Assembly (NCBI GenBank): GCA_036524675.1
Contig: DATDBU010000037.1
Span: forward strand, 1-58,371
Direction of reading: 5' to 3'
Length of the DNA: 58,371 nt
Source of the DNA: DATDAW01 sp036524675
GTDB taxonomy: Bacteria; Verrucomicrobiota; Verrucomicrobiia; Chthoniobacterales; DASVRZ01
Positions 25,801 through 34,384 of the stretch are shown piece after piece; positions within the stretch are counted from its first letter, which is position 1, and each line of letters opens with the position of its first letter. The notes under the pieces were generated by a model, which saw only the letters and a program-made list of their open reading frames with translations, was not told where the DNA came from and ran no database searches. The translations under genes were made by a program, and so were the position numbers.

Positions 25801-28800
25801 GGGTCTAGGAGATCGTAGTAGCCGATGTCAACGTGGGGCACGCGTGGTTGATCGTGGCCCGGAAACAGCGGAAAGGCGCGCCGGACGTTGGCCCACTCTG
25901 TAAATCCTGTTCCCCACCATTCATCGTTTTCCGGAATGGCGTGAAATTGAGGAAGGTACATCGCTATAGCACGCACTTTCGTAGAGGGCTGCGGGACATC
26001 TGCGTCGCGAACAAAACGCCTCGCGGCAAAACTATCTTTCCTATAACTGCAACGAAGTGGGGGATGTTGGTGGATCTCAAGAAACCATTCGACAAGCCAA
26101 TCCACAGGCATTGGGGTCTCTTCGGTCAAATAGGCGAGGCGAGTATGGCTCGTGTCCGGCAGGGGTGGAAAGTTAACTGAATTTTCCTGCCAACATGCTT
26201 TCAAGACTTCAATGCGGGCGTCCTTGGCCGTGAATTCGGCGACTGTTAATAGCACTTGATTGTCACAGTGCCCTTCTAGGAGAATCCACAAATGCCACCG
26301 CGGATAGACTTGTCGAATCACTGATTCGAGAACGGAAGGCAGGGCGCGGCTAGGCATTTTCGTGATATCCAATACCAGCGCGAAATCAATATCTGGTGGG
26401 AGTTTCTCCAGCGCGTCGCGCGCCTTGGTAACTCTTCCGGAATCCCTACTGCCGGAATTCGACAGTAACGGAGAAGTCTTGTGGATTTCGAAGGCGGTTA
26501 AATCATGCCACGTGTTCGATTTTTCGATCTGGAGCCGGATCCAATTGCTTCCTTCCTTCAGTGGGATATCGAGTTCAAAACCGCTCTTTTGGGCGGATAC
26601 AGTGGCGCCATCAAGGTCAAACTCCGCGAGGTCCCGCCGCAATGAACCGTAAGTTATATCAAAACGCTTCCCGTCGACCAAAGCGCGCAATTTGATATCC
26701 CCAGTCAAACGACGTGGCGCCAGCCATCCGCCAAGCCTGACGGTGTTGGTAATAGCTTCGCTGCTGTCGGGACGTTCGATATGAAAGCAGACTTCTTCTT
26801 TCCAATCCACCGGAGCTGGCTCAATCTGCAACGCCCCGTCTTTGATGCCGCGGAACTGCCAGAAAGCGATTCTCGACCATTGGCCATCGTCTTCCTGCAA
26901 TTCCAGTACCCATCGGTCCGGCCGTTTGGGTACGGGGAGGGAAAATAAAAAATCGTAACGTGGTGCAGAAGCGGGCCACTCCTGGCGTTGAAGAAAGGGC
27001 TTTTTTAGAGGCTTGAAAACCGCATCCAACGTCTTGAGCCGAACACGTGGATTCTTCCGGCCGCACGGAAGTGTAACGCGGAACTCCATTTTTATTTTTT
27101 TCCCGGATTCGTGTATTTGAGTGCGCACTATCGTCGCCGGGTATTCCGATTCGATTGCAATCGGTTCCCCGAGATCAGCGGACTTCCGACGGGAAACACG
27201 CCTGACAATCGAATTAATCCATCGAGCCATTTGCCCGCCTGGCTTTTTTGAGCCGGGGAGGCGCCACCTATGGAATGCTCTGGTCATCCAAGAGCGCCGC
27301 TGCCAATCGATGGCAGACTGGAGTGCCTCTTTCATGCTATTGATATCTCGCGACTTCGAACTCAGTTTTTTCCGAAGACGAAGTATCTCACTGTCGTGAC
27401 GAGCAATTTCCTGCGCTTGGATGCTGTTTTCGAGCTGGCTCTGTGTGACCATTTCTTCCAACGCCGCTTTTTCCGTCTGATTTCGCCTGTTTTCCGCATC
27501 CAGCTTTGCAGTGATTTCGCCTTTCAGTTCCAGTTCTCTCCGCAAGCTCCCAACTTCATGCCCCAAGCGTTGTGCGGCTTCATGGTCTTCAGCGTGGCAA
27601 ACTGCACTTGTCTCCGAATCCGGAATCCTGGACATAAAGGGTTCCAGCGCCCGTATGGAATGTTCGGATTGAATGGAGAACCTTAGCTCGAGGCGAAGCA
27701 CAGATCTGCCATCGCTGGCCGGTGGGAGAGGAGGCAGAATAAAACAGGGATCATCCGAAGTGCAGAGCACGTACAGGATTCGATCCGATATCGGTTCACA
27801 GCCGTCGTAACGGAACTCGCTCCTCCTTTCAAGCAAGTCCGTATCATCCAATTTCAGGGCTCTGATTTCCGCCAGTGCCAGCCTTTCTGTTGGATCAATT
27901 CGGATAAGGTTCGTATTGCGCGGAACTGGAATTTCGAGACAACACCAGGCGCCCTCAGCTACTTCTTTGCGGACGGAGGCTTCTTCGCTGAAAGGCTGGT
28001 CTGGTTCCGCAAAAAAAACCTGAAGCCTGGTCATCTGCCGAATATGGGGCCCCAGAATGGGTGCTCGTCCCATCAAAGACCGGGCAGATAGGTCTGGGTG
28101 ATAATAGACTGAGGAAAGCGATTTTTGCGGGCGAACGGCCTGTTCACGACCGGCGACGACTACAAAATAAAGTGCGTCCTGTGATTCGACATTCGGTGTT
28201 TTCAGCAAGGGCAACGCCTTGGTTTCGTCCCGCCAGATCGTGGTTAATATCAACTGACCCTGCCGCTCAAAATCGAAAATTTGAAAGGGACTCAGCAACT
28301 CGCGTAGATCGTTCTCCAGCAATTCTCGCAGGTGATACGGATTTTTCGTTCCGGGTAGGTCGCTGTAGGTATGTTTGTCCGGCGTGCTCAGGATCAACAG
28401 GCCGGTGGGCTTCAAGACCCGGTATATCTCGGAGAAGAATTGGCGCTGCCCAGCCTCATCGAGGTACTCAATCGTCTCGAATGTCACCGCGGCGTCAAAT
28501 GTTCCGTCCTTGAAGGGCAAAGCCTCCACCTGAGCCATCTGGAACTTGCAGCGATGGGGAATTGAGTAATGCGCATTGGCAAAATCAACGGCATCGGTGG
28601 CCACATCAATTCCGACAACGCTGGCGGCTTTTTCAGCCAGAATATGGCTGCCATAACCAGCGCCACTTCCCGCATCGAGCACGCATAATCCGTCAACCAG
28701 CTGCGCGGCGGTAAGGTACCGTTGTAAGTGTTCTGACTCTACATCTGGCGATAGGCCGTGTCTGGGGGTGAGCCTTTCCTTCGCCAATTCGAGTCGATTT

Positions 28801-28811
28801 GGTCCGTGCAT
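22878..28811 (-). CDS. Giant multidomain glycan protein: methyltransferase, coiled coil, WbsX, GT4, GT2
   Basis: A 1,977-residue protein. Domain order: class I SAM methyltransferase at 1-160 (LDAGSGAGYGS at 45-55, Methyltransf_11 style); an uncharacterised part at 210-395; a coiled coil at about 405-500; the motif DWQRRSWMTRAFHRWR at 502-517; beta-rich linker segments at 555-780; a GT2-like but degenerate segment at 805-935; a WbsX/GH99-like domain at 945-1290 (IAMYLPQFHAIPENDEWWG, FCLCWANENW, NAWNEWGEG); a GT4 at 1315-1675 (GTMDWRKGPDLF, SSREDPFPLVALEA); and a GT2 at 1688-1910 (VSVIVPNYNHASFL, IAESDDAADP). It would build and modify a surface polysaccharide, combining chain methylation with sugar transfer. 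The frame is continuous with an ATG at 28811. It shares the post-coil motif with the divergent gene at 29415. Confidence 0.85.
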   Translation of the reverse strand: MHGPNRLELAKERLTPRHGLSPDVESEHLQRYLTAAQLVDGLCVLDAGSGAGYGSHILAEKAASVVGIDVATDAVDFANAHYSIPHRCKFQMAQVEALPFKDGTFDAAVTFETIEYLDEAGQRQFFSEIYRVLKPTGLLILSTPDKHTYSDLPGTKNPYHLRELLENDLRELLSPFQIFDFERQGQLILTTIWRDETKALPLLKTPNVESQDALYFVVVAGREQAVRPQKSLSSVYYHPDLSARSLMGRAPILGPHIRQMTRLQVFFAEPDQPFSEEASVRKEVAEGAWCCLEIPVPRNTNLIRIDPTERLALAEIRALKLDDTDLLERRSEFRYDGCEPISDRILYVLCTSDDPCFILPPLPPASDGRSVLRLELRFSIQSEHSIRALEPFMSRIPDSETSAVCHAEDHEAAQRLGHEVGSLRRELELKGEITAKLDAENRRNQTEKAALEEMVTQSQLENSIQAQEIARHDSEILRLRKKLSSKSRDINSMKEALQSAIDWQRRSWMTRAFHRWRLPGSKKPGGQMARWINSIVRRVSRRKSADLGEPIAIESEYPATIVRTQIHESGKKIKMEFRVTLPCGRKNPRVRLKTLDAVFKPLKKPFLQRQEWPASAPRYDFLFSLPVPKRPDRWVLELQEDDGQWSRIAFWQFRGIKDGALQIEPAPVDWKEEVCFHIERPDSSEAITNTVRLGGWLAPRRLTGDIKLRALVDGKRFDITYGSLRRDLAEFDLDGATVSAQKSGFELDIPLKEGSNWIRLQIEKSNTWHDLTAFEIHKTSPLLSNSGSRDSGRVTKARDALEKLPPDIDFALVLDITKMPSRALPSVLESVIRQVYPRWHLWILLEGHCDNQVLLTVAEFTAKDARIEVLKACWQENSVNFPPLPDTSHTRLAYLTEETPMPVDWLVEWFLEIHQHPPLRCSYRKDSFAARRFVRDADVPQPSTKVRAIAMYLPQFHAIPENDEWWGTGFTEWANVRRAFPLFPGHDQPRVPHVDIGYYDLLDPAVRERQASMAREYGLHGFCYYMYWFNGKLLLEKPLEALLESGKPDFPFCLCWANENWSRRWDGREKEVLIGQQHSAADDEAFIRHVIHYFRDSRYIRVNGRPLLLTYRPGLFPNPRETFALWRAVCRKEGIGEIYLAAMRAFNFDDPKTTGLDALIQFPPLGFGDLHYTLRDPEAVNAIKDFSGNLYQYDDFARSYIRDPAKTFKLFRGVIPQWDNTPRRLQSSSVFTKSSPAKYFQWLRAATLQTMSQFEGEEQLLFINAWNEWGEGCYLEPDLRQGYVHLETTRHALRLSIPAGWKEEVAPKMEVATDITVLIISHDACRNGAQMALLTILREWTRTRPFHFKLILVKDGALRSEFDTLCPTLALSDFTDPERRGIELVRFASPVPGVIYSNTVVNGPTLASLRFLDCPVVTHVHELQASIERWAPRGIMAATVKCTDHFIAVSSPVARNLRETHQIASEAITTIYPSIDLEVDVDPDIGAEFDFSSTDIVVFGCGTMDWRKGPDLFVQIADKTRNNPNLRFIWIGGGTKAERETITNMIRVAGLEGTVRFLGEKANPRAYFSLGKIFLLSSREDPFPLVALEAAHAKMPIVCFEGSGGMPEFVGTECGFVVPRDDVDAASRAILTLAQNESLRASLGAVACSKVGRLHSSTTTAADVAMVLVNHAQQDRKAPCLNLNDRGPLVSVIVPNYNHASFLSERLESIQRQTIQDLEIILLDDNSRDDSSNILRQFVERDSRAVFHPSETNSGSTFRQWRKGLTMARGKYIWIAESDDAADPAFLEVLLAKFSEFPALSLAYCQSRMIDRWGNDLGLPLEWTSDISFTRWKNDFVEIGRKEIRHSLLRKNTVPNASAVLLKNFQNIHDFVDPSMRLCADWLFWIRLCSRGGIAYSSRPLNLWRLNTSNARTHPPGDLEWLEGSRVLKEASEILLLDSKESEEVLNKFQQQCQAWKRIGQGLPQPEKHDALTATAA

Positions 28812-29414
28812 TGTAACGTCTAAATGTCAATTAGGGGGGTATTCGCTTGAATTCGGTGCGGCACTCCTTTTGCACCTAAACTTCAATTTTTTTGAGTGGA
28901 GGACAGGGATTTGGGTCGTCCCACGTGTTTTCGCTGGTTAGCGACATGAAAATCACGCGGTTCATTTCCTTGTCCTTCCCTTTCGCACGCTAAGTCCTCG
29001 GGCGGAGGCTTTTGTCAATCCAAAGGATGGTGGACGGCGTTTCAACGGATCGCGGGTGGTACGCTGCAGGATTCGAAAAGGGGACGCCAGTTTGAAGGAA
29101 CAAAAAAGGGGGGAAGTTTCATAGATGCAAATTACGTTCCGATACCAGTGCGTGGCGAAAAAGAAAGGATGATTTCAATCCTCTGCGCCACAGCCGAACG
29201 TCTATTGCGAATCCGGAAGCGGCGGATTTTCCCGCCCGAAATGTGTCGCCTCTTGTATATTCGGCATCCGATTTTGTAATTTGATATCAGCTTGCCACAG
29301 TCGAATTTGTTCGCGAGTTTGGCCAAAATAGCGCTGAGGGAGCATTTGACTTCCGAAAAGCTGATCCCTTCTGACTGCGACTTTGTTGATCGTGATGGCT
29401 TAAGAGAGACGAAA
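28812..29414. promoter_or_regulatory. Divergent intergenic region in the glycan island
   Basis: About 600 bases separate two divergent glycan genes. It is A/T-richer than the genes, so promoters for both directions must lie here, but no convincing -35/-10 pair can be fixed by eye. The frame of the downstream methyltransferase stays open from a TTG at 29292. No RNA gene or repeat is seen. Confidence 0.4.
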
Positions 29415-30785
29415 ATGGACACCGCTTCGAGTCACCAACGGAACGACCGACCCGAAACATTGGGCCAGTTTATTTCAGCATCCAGCTTCCTAGTGCCAGA
29501 CTGGATTCCGGACGGTAGTGCCTGGCTGGAGCACGCACCGTTTGCTTTTTGGATGGTGGAGACCCATCGTCCGCGCTGCCTGGTTGAGCTGGGAAGCCAC
29601 TGGGGCTACTCGTATATGGCCTTCTGCCAGGCGATGTTACATCATCAGATCGCCGGCAATTGCCACGCCGTGGATACCTGGCGCGGGGATGATCACGCGG
29701 GGTTTTACGGAGAGCAGGTTTTCGCGCAGGTCAGCGACTACAACCGGGCGCATTACGGCTCGTTTTCAAATTTGATCCGGTCGACGTTCGATGACGCGCT
29801 TTGCTATTTCGCTGATCACGCCGTCGATCTGCTGCATATCGACGGGTTTCACACCTATGAGGCGGTCAGTCATGATTTTGAGACCTGGCTGCCAAAATTG
29901 TCGGAGCGGGCGGTTGTATTGTTTCACGATATCAACGTTCGTGAGCGAGGTTTTGGCGTTTGGCGCTTGTGGGAAGAGGTTTCCGAACAATATCCGCATT
30001 TTTCGTTCCATCACGGGCATGGACTTGGAGTTTTGGGAGTTGGCAAGATTCTGTCGCCTGTTCTGAAGAATTTTTTCGCTGTTTCCGAGGAGTCGGCTCT
30101 GGCAGGCATTATCCGAAGTGCTTATGCACGGCTGGGGAGCTCGATAAGTACGGCGCAGAATGCCAGGACCTTGAGCAAGGATGTCGAGGAGTTGGCGGCG
30201 GGGATGAATCAAGCAAAGACCGAAGGTGCGCTGTTTCAGGAACAGGCAGCGGCATACTCTGCTGAGGCGAAACGCCTTGAGGCTGAGTGTTTTACGCATC
30301 AGGCTCACTATGCTCAACTCGAACAAGAGTTGGCGACAAGGATGAATCAAGCGCAGGCAGAAATGACGCTGCTCCGCGAACAGGCCGCTGCATACTCGGC
30401 GGAGACAAAACGCCTTGAGGACGAGTGTCTTACGCATCAGGCCCACTATGCTCAACGCGAGCAGGAGTTGGCTGCGCGTGATTCAGAAGTGGGACGTCTC
30501 ACCAGCGAAAGGCTTCATTCCGTTTCGAAGGTCGAAGAGCTGACGCTGAAGACCCACGAAATTTCTCGCCAGCGTGACGAGCTTTCCGATCGACTCCAAC
30601 GCGTTGAACAAAAACTTCAGGAGTCTCTGCAGACCATAGAAGCTTTGGAGAACGATAATCGCCGGCTGGCAAATATGGTAAGTTCCGCGGTTGACTGGCA
30701 GCAGCGCCCATGGACCACGCGAGCATTTCATCGCTGGCGCCCTCGCAATCCCGAGCATCAAGGAAGTCTCCCCCGAAAAACGTGA
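29415..30785 (+). CDS. SAM methyltransferase with duplicated coiled-coil tail
   Basis: A 456-residue protein. The N-terminal 230 residues are a class I methyltransferase of the Methyltransf_24 type: LVELGSHWGYSYM (motif I, about 56-68), then HAVDTWRGDDHAGF, DLLHIDGFHTYEAV and VVLFHDI. Residues 240-425 are a predicted coiled coil containing a 46-residue unit repeated twice in tandem (264-309, 310-355). The coil ends in AVDWQQRPWTTRAFHRWR, nearly identical to the post-coil motif of the giant protein encoded divergently. An ATG at 29415 preceded by AAGAGAGACG is chosen over a TTG at 29292. The arrangement of methyltransferase plus coiled coil recalls O-antigen chain terminators such as WbdD. Confidence 0.82.
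   Translation: MDTASSHQRNDRPETLGQFISASSFLVPDWIPDGSAWLEHAPFAFWMVETHRPRCLVELGSHWGYSYMAFCQAMLHHQIAGNCHAVDTWRGDDHAGFYGEQVFAQVSDYNRAHYGSFSNLIRSTFDDALCYFADHAVDLLHIDGFHTYEAVSHDFETWLPKLSERAVVLFHDINVRERGFGVWRLWEEVSEQYPHFSFHHGHGLGVLGVGKILSPVLKNFFAVSEESALAGIIRSAYARLGSSISTAQNARTLSKDVEELAAGMNQAKTEGALFQEQAAAYSAEAKRLEAECFTHQAHYAQLEQELATRMNQAQAEMTLLREQAAAYSAETKRLEDECLTHQAHYAQREQELAARDSEVGRLTSERLHSVSKVEELTLKTHEISRQRDELSDRLQRVEQKLQESLQTIEALENDNRRLANMVSSAVDWQQRPWTTRAFHRWRPRNPEHQGSLPRKT
30204..30479 (+). repeat. Two tandem 138-bp units inside the methyltransferase coiled coil
   Basis: Unit 1 (30204-30341) and unit 2 (30342-30479) each encode 46 residues beginning MNQA and ending in a QELA(T/A)R-like segment. 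Both contain EQAAAYSAE and THQAHYAQ. The period is a multiple of three, so the frame and the heptad pattern continue. The copies have diverged at several positions. Confidence 0.9.
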
Positions 30786-30789
30786 GTGG

Positions 30790-30815
30790 GCTGCACCATT
30801 GATCTTGGGTGCAGC
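30790..30815 (+). terminator. Hairpin after the methyltransferase gene
   Basis: An 8-base perfect stem, GCTGCACC and GGTGCAGC, with a 10-base loop starts 5 bases after the stop codon. No U-run follows. The remaining 230 bases to the next gene hold no supported gene. Confidence 0.5.
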
Positions 30816-31048
30816 TCTATCGGTAGGAAACGACCTGCGCAGAGTAACGCGGCTTGCCGCTTTCACATGTATTGACGAGTCCGTAAACAATCTTCATGAT
30901 TGCCCGTATGTAAGGCGCACTTTCGAACGCTCCGGCTATTTTTTGAAATTACACTTGCCTTCTAAGCGCCACTCTGGCCCACTGAAAACTCAAAGAATTT
31001 TGGGGAATTAGGAAATTGTTGTACTAAACACTGTAATGGCGCTTGTCA

Positions 31049-33739
31049 ATGCGAGTGACAAATAATGGAACGGTTCAGACCGGAACGTCTGAAGCGATGA
31101 AAATACAGGATACTATCGAAAGCCAAAGAATGGCGCTCGATATAGACTGGCAGGCTTCAAACCTGTCTCGAGGCGGAGAGCTGAACGGAAATGATGGCGT
31201 CAATAACCCAGCTATGAGATCGGATCCTGACTTACTTTCAGGCAAATTGGACGCAATTGAGACGTTGCTCGATCGCCAGGAGGAAGCGCTTCAGCGCAAA
31301 GCAGCGGAAGCTTCAGATGCATTGGCCAAGCTGGTCGGACACGCAGCGGTCGAAGTTTACAACACGATTGATCGTGATCCTATTTTACAGATCCAGCGGC
31401 TTAAGGAGAAGCTTTTTAAGCAGGCCGCAACGATCAAAAAACTTACGTCATGGTGCAAAGCCATGGAAAATAGCGTTCCGCTGTCCAGCGGGAGTCGCAG
31501 GGCGCGGCGCGAATTTGAAAAATGGCAAGGAAAATACAAGCCGTCATCTTCCAAACCGTTGGCTACTCCGATGAGTGTGTTGAAGGAGGAGGCTGAGGCG
31601 CGGCTAAAGCAGGCTGTCTCTGCCCGGCAGGATTTGAAAGCTGCGGAGGCTTTTATCCGTGAATTCTTGTTGGAAGTAGAGTACGAGACTTTTTATCCGC
31701 GCAGGGAATTATCCGAGCTCCATGAACTCGCCGGCGGCTCTGGCGTGTTGGGCTCACGCTCTTCGAGACGCAGGGGGAGATCTGGTTTCCGGGATTTTTC
31801 GCGCGGACATGCTCCGCTCGTTTCGGTGATTATTCCGGTGCACAACCAGTTTGGATATACTTTGGGCTGCTTGCGCTCCCTTTCCAAAATCCGGGAGAAG
31901 ACGCCGTTTGAAGTTATCCTTGTCGACGATTTTTCGAATGCTGAGGATGCCCGGCGTATGCAGATGCTCGATGGCATACGGTTGGTCCGCAACGAGGAAC
32001 GGAACCTTGGTTTTATCGGTAGCTGCCACAGAGGCGCAGCCGTCTCGCACTGTGACTACCTGGTTTTTTTGAATAATGACACCAAGGTTACTGAAGGCTG
32101 GCTGGATTCCATGGTGGGTACCTTTGAGAGTCATCCTGATGCTGGTCTTGTCGGCTCGAAATTAGTGTATCCCGATGGCACGCTTCAGGAGGCGGGTGGA
32201 ATAATTTGGCGCGATGGCAGTGGATGGAACTATGGCAGAGGCGATAACCCAGCCAAGCCGGAGTACAACTATCTGCGGGAGACTGACTACTGCTCGGGCG
32301 CCTGTATCATGATTCCCCGGCAGCTTTTTTGGACGCTGGGTGGTTTCGATACCCGTTACACACCCGCCTACTATGAAGACACTGACTTAGCTTTCGAAGT
32401 TCGAAAAGCTGGCTTTAAGGTCTACTATCAGCCTGCGTCCGAGGTCATTCATTTCGAAGGTAAATCGAACGGCACGAGTACCACTGAAGGTATCAAGAAG
32501 TATCAGGTTGTTAATTTTTCCAAGTTTCGCGACAAATGGAAAACAGTCCTGGACGCAGAGCATTTTGAAAATGCGCAAAACGTTTTCCGGGCGCGGGACC
32601 GGAGCCGGGAACGCAAGACGATCGTCATTATCGACCATTACGTTCCATGCCCGGATTGCGACGCAGGCTCACGGAGTACGATGCATTACATCCGGCTCTT
32701 CTGTGAACTCGGTTACAATGTCAAGTTTGTCGGAAACAACTTTGCATCGCCTCAACCTTACACAAGTCAGTTGGAGCAGCTTGGAGTCGAAGTTTTGCAC
32801 GGCGACTGGTATGCGATGCACATCCACCAATGGCTGGCAGAGAAAGCAGATCAAATCGACTTGGTGTTTGCCAATCGCAGTCACATCACAGCCAAGTATC
32901 TTGGTGTTTTCAAACGAATGCACCGGACCAAGATTTTGTACTATGGACACGACCTGGGATCTGTGCGCAATCAACGTTATTTCGAACTGACAGGAGACCA
33001 CGCGGCACTTTCGCGGGCGGAGCTTGAGACGGAGCTAGAAACGAAGATTTGGAGCGCAGTTGATGCGATTTACTATCCATCTATAGAGGAGACAGAAATC
33101 GTCAAGGCCCGCATGCCGAACGCGAATACGTCTGCCATACCGCTCTTCATGTTGGAAACAAAGAAAAGCCGATACGAAGATAATTGGCCGAATCGCAGAG
33201 ATATCGTTTTTGTAGGCGGATTTGGCCACCACCCGAATGAGGATGGGGTACTGTGGTTTATGGAGAAGTGCTGGCTAAAGCTTAGCGAGGTACTTCCCGA
33301 TGCCCGTTTTTGGATTATCGGAAGCCGACCTACGCCTGTTATCAAACGTTTCGCGAGCAAGCGTGTGATCGTTACCGGCTGGATTTCCGACGATGAATTG
33401 ACGACTCATTACCGGAATGCGCGGCTTGCGGTTGTACCTCTGAGATATGGCGCTGGTGTGAAAGGGAAGGTGATCGAGGCACTTCACAACCATTTGCCAG
33501 TTGTAATGACATCCATCGCTGCAGAGGGCCTGCGTGGCGTTGAAAAGTTTTGCAGCGTAGCGGACGACGCTGAGAGCTTCGCGGATGCGGTTATTGATCT
33601 TTACAATTCGGCTCCAGCGAATCTGTTTCGAATCGCAAACCTGGGCACAGAATACATTCGATCGCATTTCTCACCGGAGGCAGCTGTCGCCGCCTTGGCA
33701 AGGGATTTGGATATTACGCCCGGAGAGCGATACAGATAG
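31049..33739 (+). CDS. GT2-GT4 bifunctional glycosyltransferase with helical N-terminus
   Basis: An 896-residue protein. Residues 60-215 are helical and partly coiled-coil (KLDAIETLLDRQEEALQRK, LKEKLFKQAATIKKL). A GT2 domain lies at about 258-500 with VSVIIPVHNQFGYTLGCL, a DxD-type FLNNDTKV near 343-350, and YYEDTDLAFEVRKAGF, resembling rhamnosyltransferases of the RfbF/WbbL group. A GT4 domain lies at about 540-890 with VFVGGFGHHPNEDGVLWF and LRYGAGVKGKVIEAL. The two domains would add successive sugars to one acceptor. The first in-frame codon is TTG at 31043; the ATG at 31049 is preferred. It is followed 77 bases later by a small exported protein. Confidence 0.85.
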   Translation: MRVTNNGTVQTGTSEAMKIQDTIESQRMALDIDWQASNLSRGGELNGNDGVNNPAMRSDPDLLSGKLDAIETLLDRQEEALQRKAAEASDALAKLVGHAAVEVYNTIDRDPILQIQRLKEKLFKQAATIKKLTSWCKAMENSVPLSSGSRRARREFEKWQGKYKPSSSKPLATPMSVLKEEAEARLKQAVSARQDLKAAEAFIREFLLEVEYETFYPRRELSELHELAGGSGVLGSRSSRRRGRSGFRDFSRGHAPLVSVIIPVHNQFGYTLGCLRSLSKIREKTPFEVILVDDFSNAEDARRMQMLDGIRLVRNEERNLGFIGSCHRGAAVSHCDYLVFLNNDTKVTEGWLDSMVGTFESHPDAGLVGSKLVYPDGTLQEAGGIIWRDGSGWNYGRGDNPAKPEYNYLRETDYCSGACIMIPRQLFWTLGGFDTRYTPAYYEDTDLAFEVRKAGFKVYYQPASEVIHFEGKSNGTSTTEGIKKYQVVNFSKFRDKWKTVLDAEHFENAQNVFRARDRSRERKTIVIIDHYVPCPDCDAGSRSTMHYIRLFCELGYNVKFVGNNFASPQPYTSQLEQLGVEVLHGDWYAMHIHQWLAEKADQIDLVFANRSHITAKYLGVFKRMHRTKILYYGHDLGSVRNQRYFELTGDHAALSRAELETELETKIWSAVDAIYYPSIEETEIVKARMPNANTSAIPLFMLETKKSRYEDNWPNRRDIVFVGGFGHHPNEDGVLWFMEKCWLKLSEVLPDARFWIIGSRPTPVIKRFASKRVIVTGWISDDELTTHYRNARLAVVPLRYGAGVKGKVIEALHNHLPVVMTSIAAEGLRGVEKFCSVADDAESFADAVIDLYNSAPANLFRIANLGTEYIRSHFSPEAAVAALARDLDITPGERYR

Positions 33740-33816
33740 TATCTTCGCCGAAGGGTTGGCTCGAGAGGTGCGCCTCCTTTTTGTGAAAACCAGTCCTACT
33801 GTCAAAACTCGACACT

Positions 33817-34347
33817 ATGAATGCATCCCTTAAAACTTTCCGACTTTTTAACTGCAAGCTTTCAGGTCTGTTTTTCCCGGCAAGGCGCGCAACGCTATTA
33901 ATCGTGCTGATCTATGTCGGACTGACGCTCATCCCATTGGCGGGTTTCTCACAGACATCGGCGGCAAAAACTGGCGAATTTTCCGCAGAAGTAGCCGGGA
34001 GCCTCACCGGGGTGTCGCCGGACGGTTGGACGGAGAAAAAGTTTGGAGGCGAATTGAATACGCCGCCGGCACTAACGGGGCATATCTTTGCTGTGAGCAT
34101 CTACGTGCCCGATTCGTCTCCTTTGCCGAATGCCATCGAACTAAAGCTGGGAGATGCAGTAACAAAGACGTTTGAACTTAAGCGCGGCTTGCAGACGTAT
34201 ACGATTGGCACGGAAGACCTGACAAAGTTGACTCCCGGCCTGGTCGTGTTTGCCGCTGAAGTGGCAAAAACATTCAGAGCTCCTGGAGACAAGCGCGACC
34301 TGGGTGTTGTTTTAAGGGAAGTGGGCTTTAAAGAAGCGGGAAAATAG
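33817..34347 (+). CDS. Small exported protein of unknown function
   Basis: A 176-residue protein. An N-terminal basic stretch and the hydrophobic segment LLIVLIYVGLTLIPLAGF (about 27-44) followed by SQTSA suggest a signal peptide or membrane anchor. The mature part is predominantly beta-strand in character, with IYVPDSSPLPNAIELKLG, TYTIGTED and LVVFAAEVAKTF. This recalls a small carbohydrate-binding or Ig-like domain, but no family is recognised. It follows the GT2-GT4 gene and converges on a membrane glycosyltransferase gene, so a role in glycan export or attachment is conceivable. This is inference. Confidence 0.6.
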   Translation: MNASLKTFRLFNCKLSGLFFPARRATLLIVLIYVGLTLIPLAGFSQTSAAKTGEFSAEVAGSLTGVSPDGWTEKKFGGELNTPPALTGHIFAVSIYVPDSSPLPNAIELKLGDAVTKTFELKRGLQTYTIGTEDLTKLTPGLVVFAAEVAKTFRAPGDKRDLGVVLREVGFKEAGK

Positions 34348-34384
34348 TCTTCCAGGCCCTCCTTCCCGACTCAGCTGCATTTTC

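Noticed and set aside
29132..29422. 96-codon minus-strand frame in the divergent spacer
   Set aside because: Basic, low-complexity translation without a convincing start site; more likely promoter DNA.
30691..31011. 106-codon frame after the methyltransferase gene
   Set aside because: Overlaps the 3' end of the methyltransferase, spans a hairpin and shows no family features.
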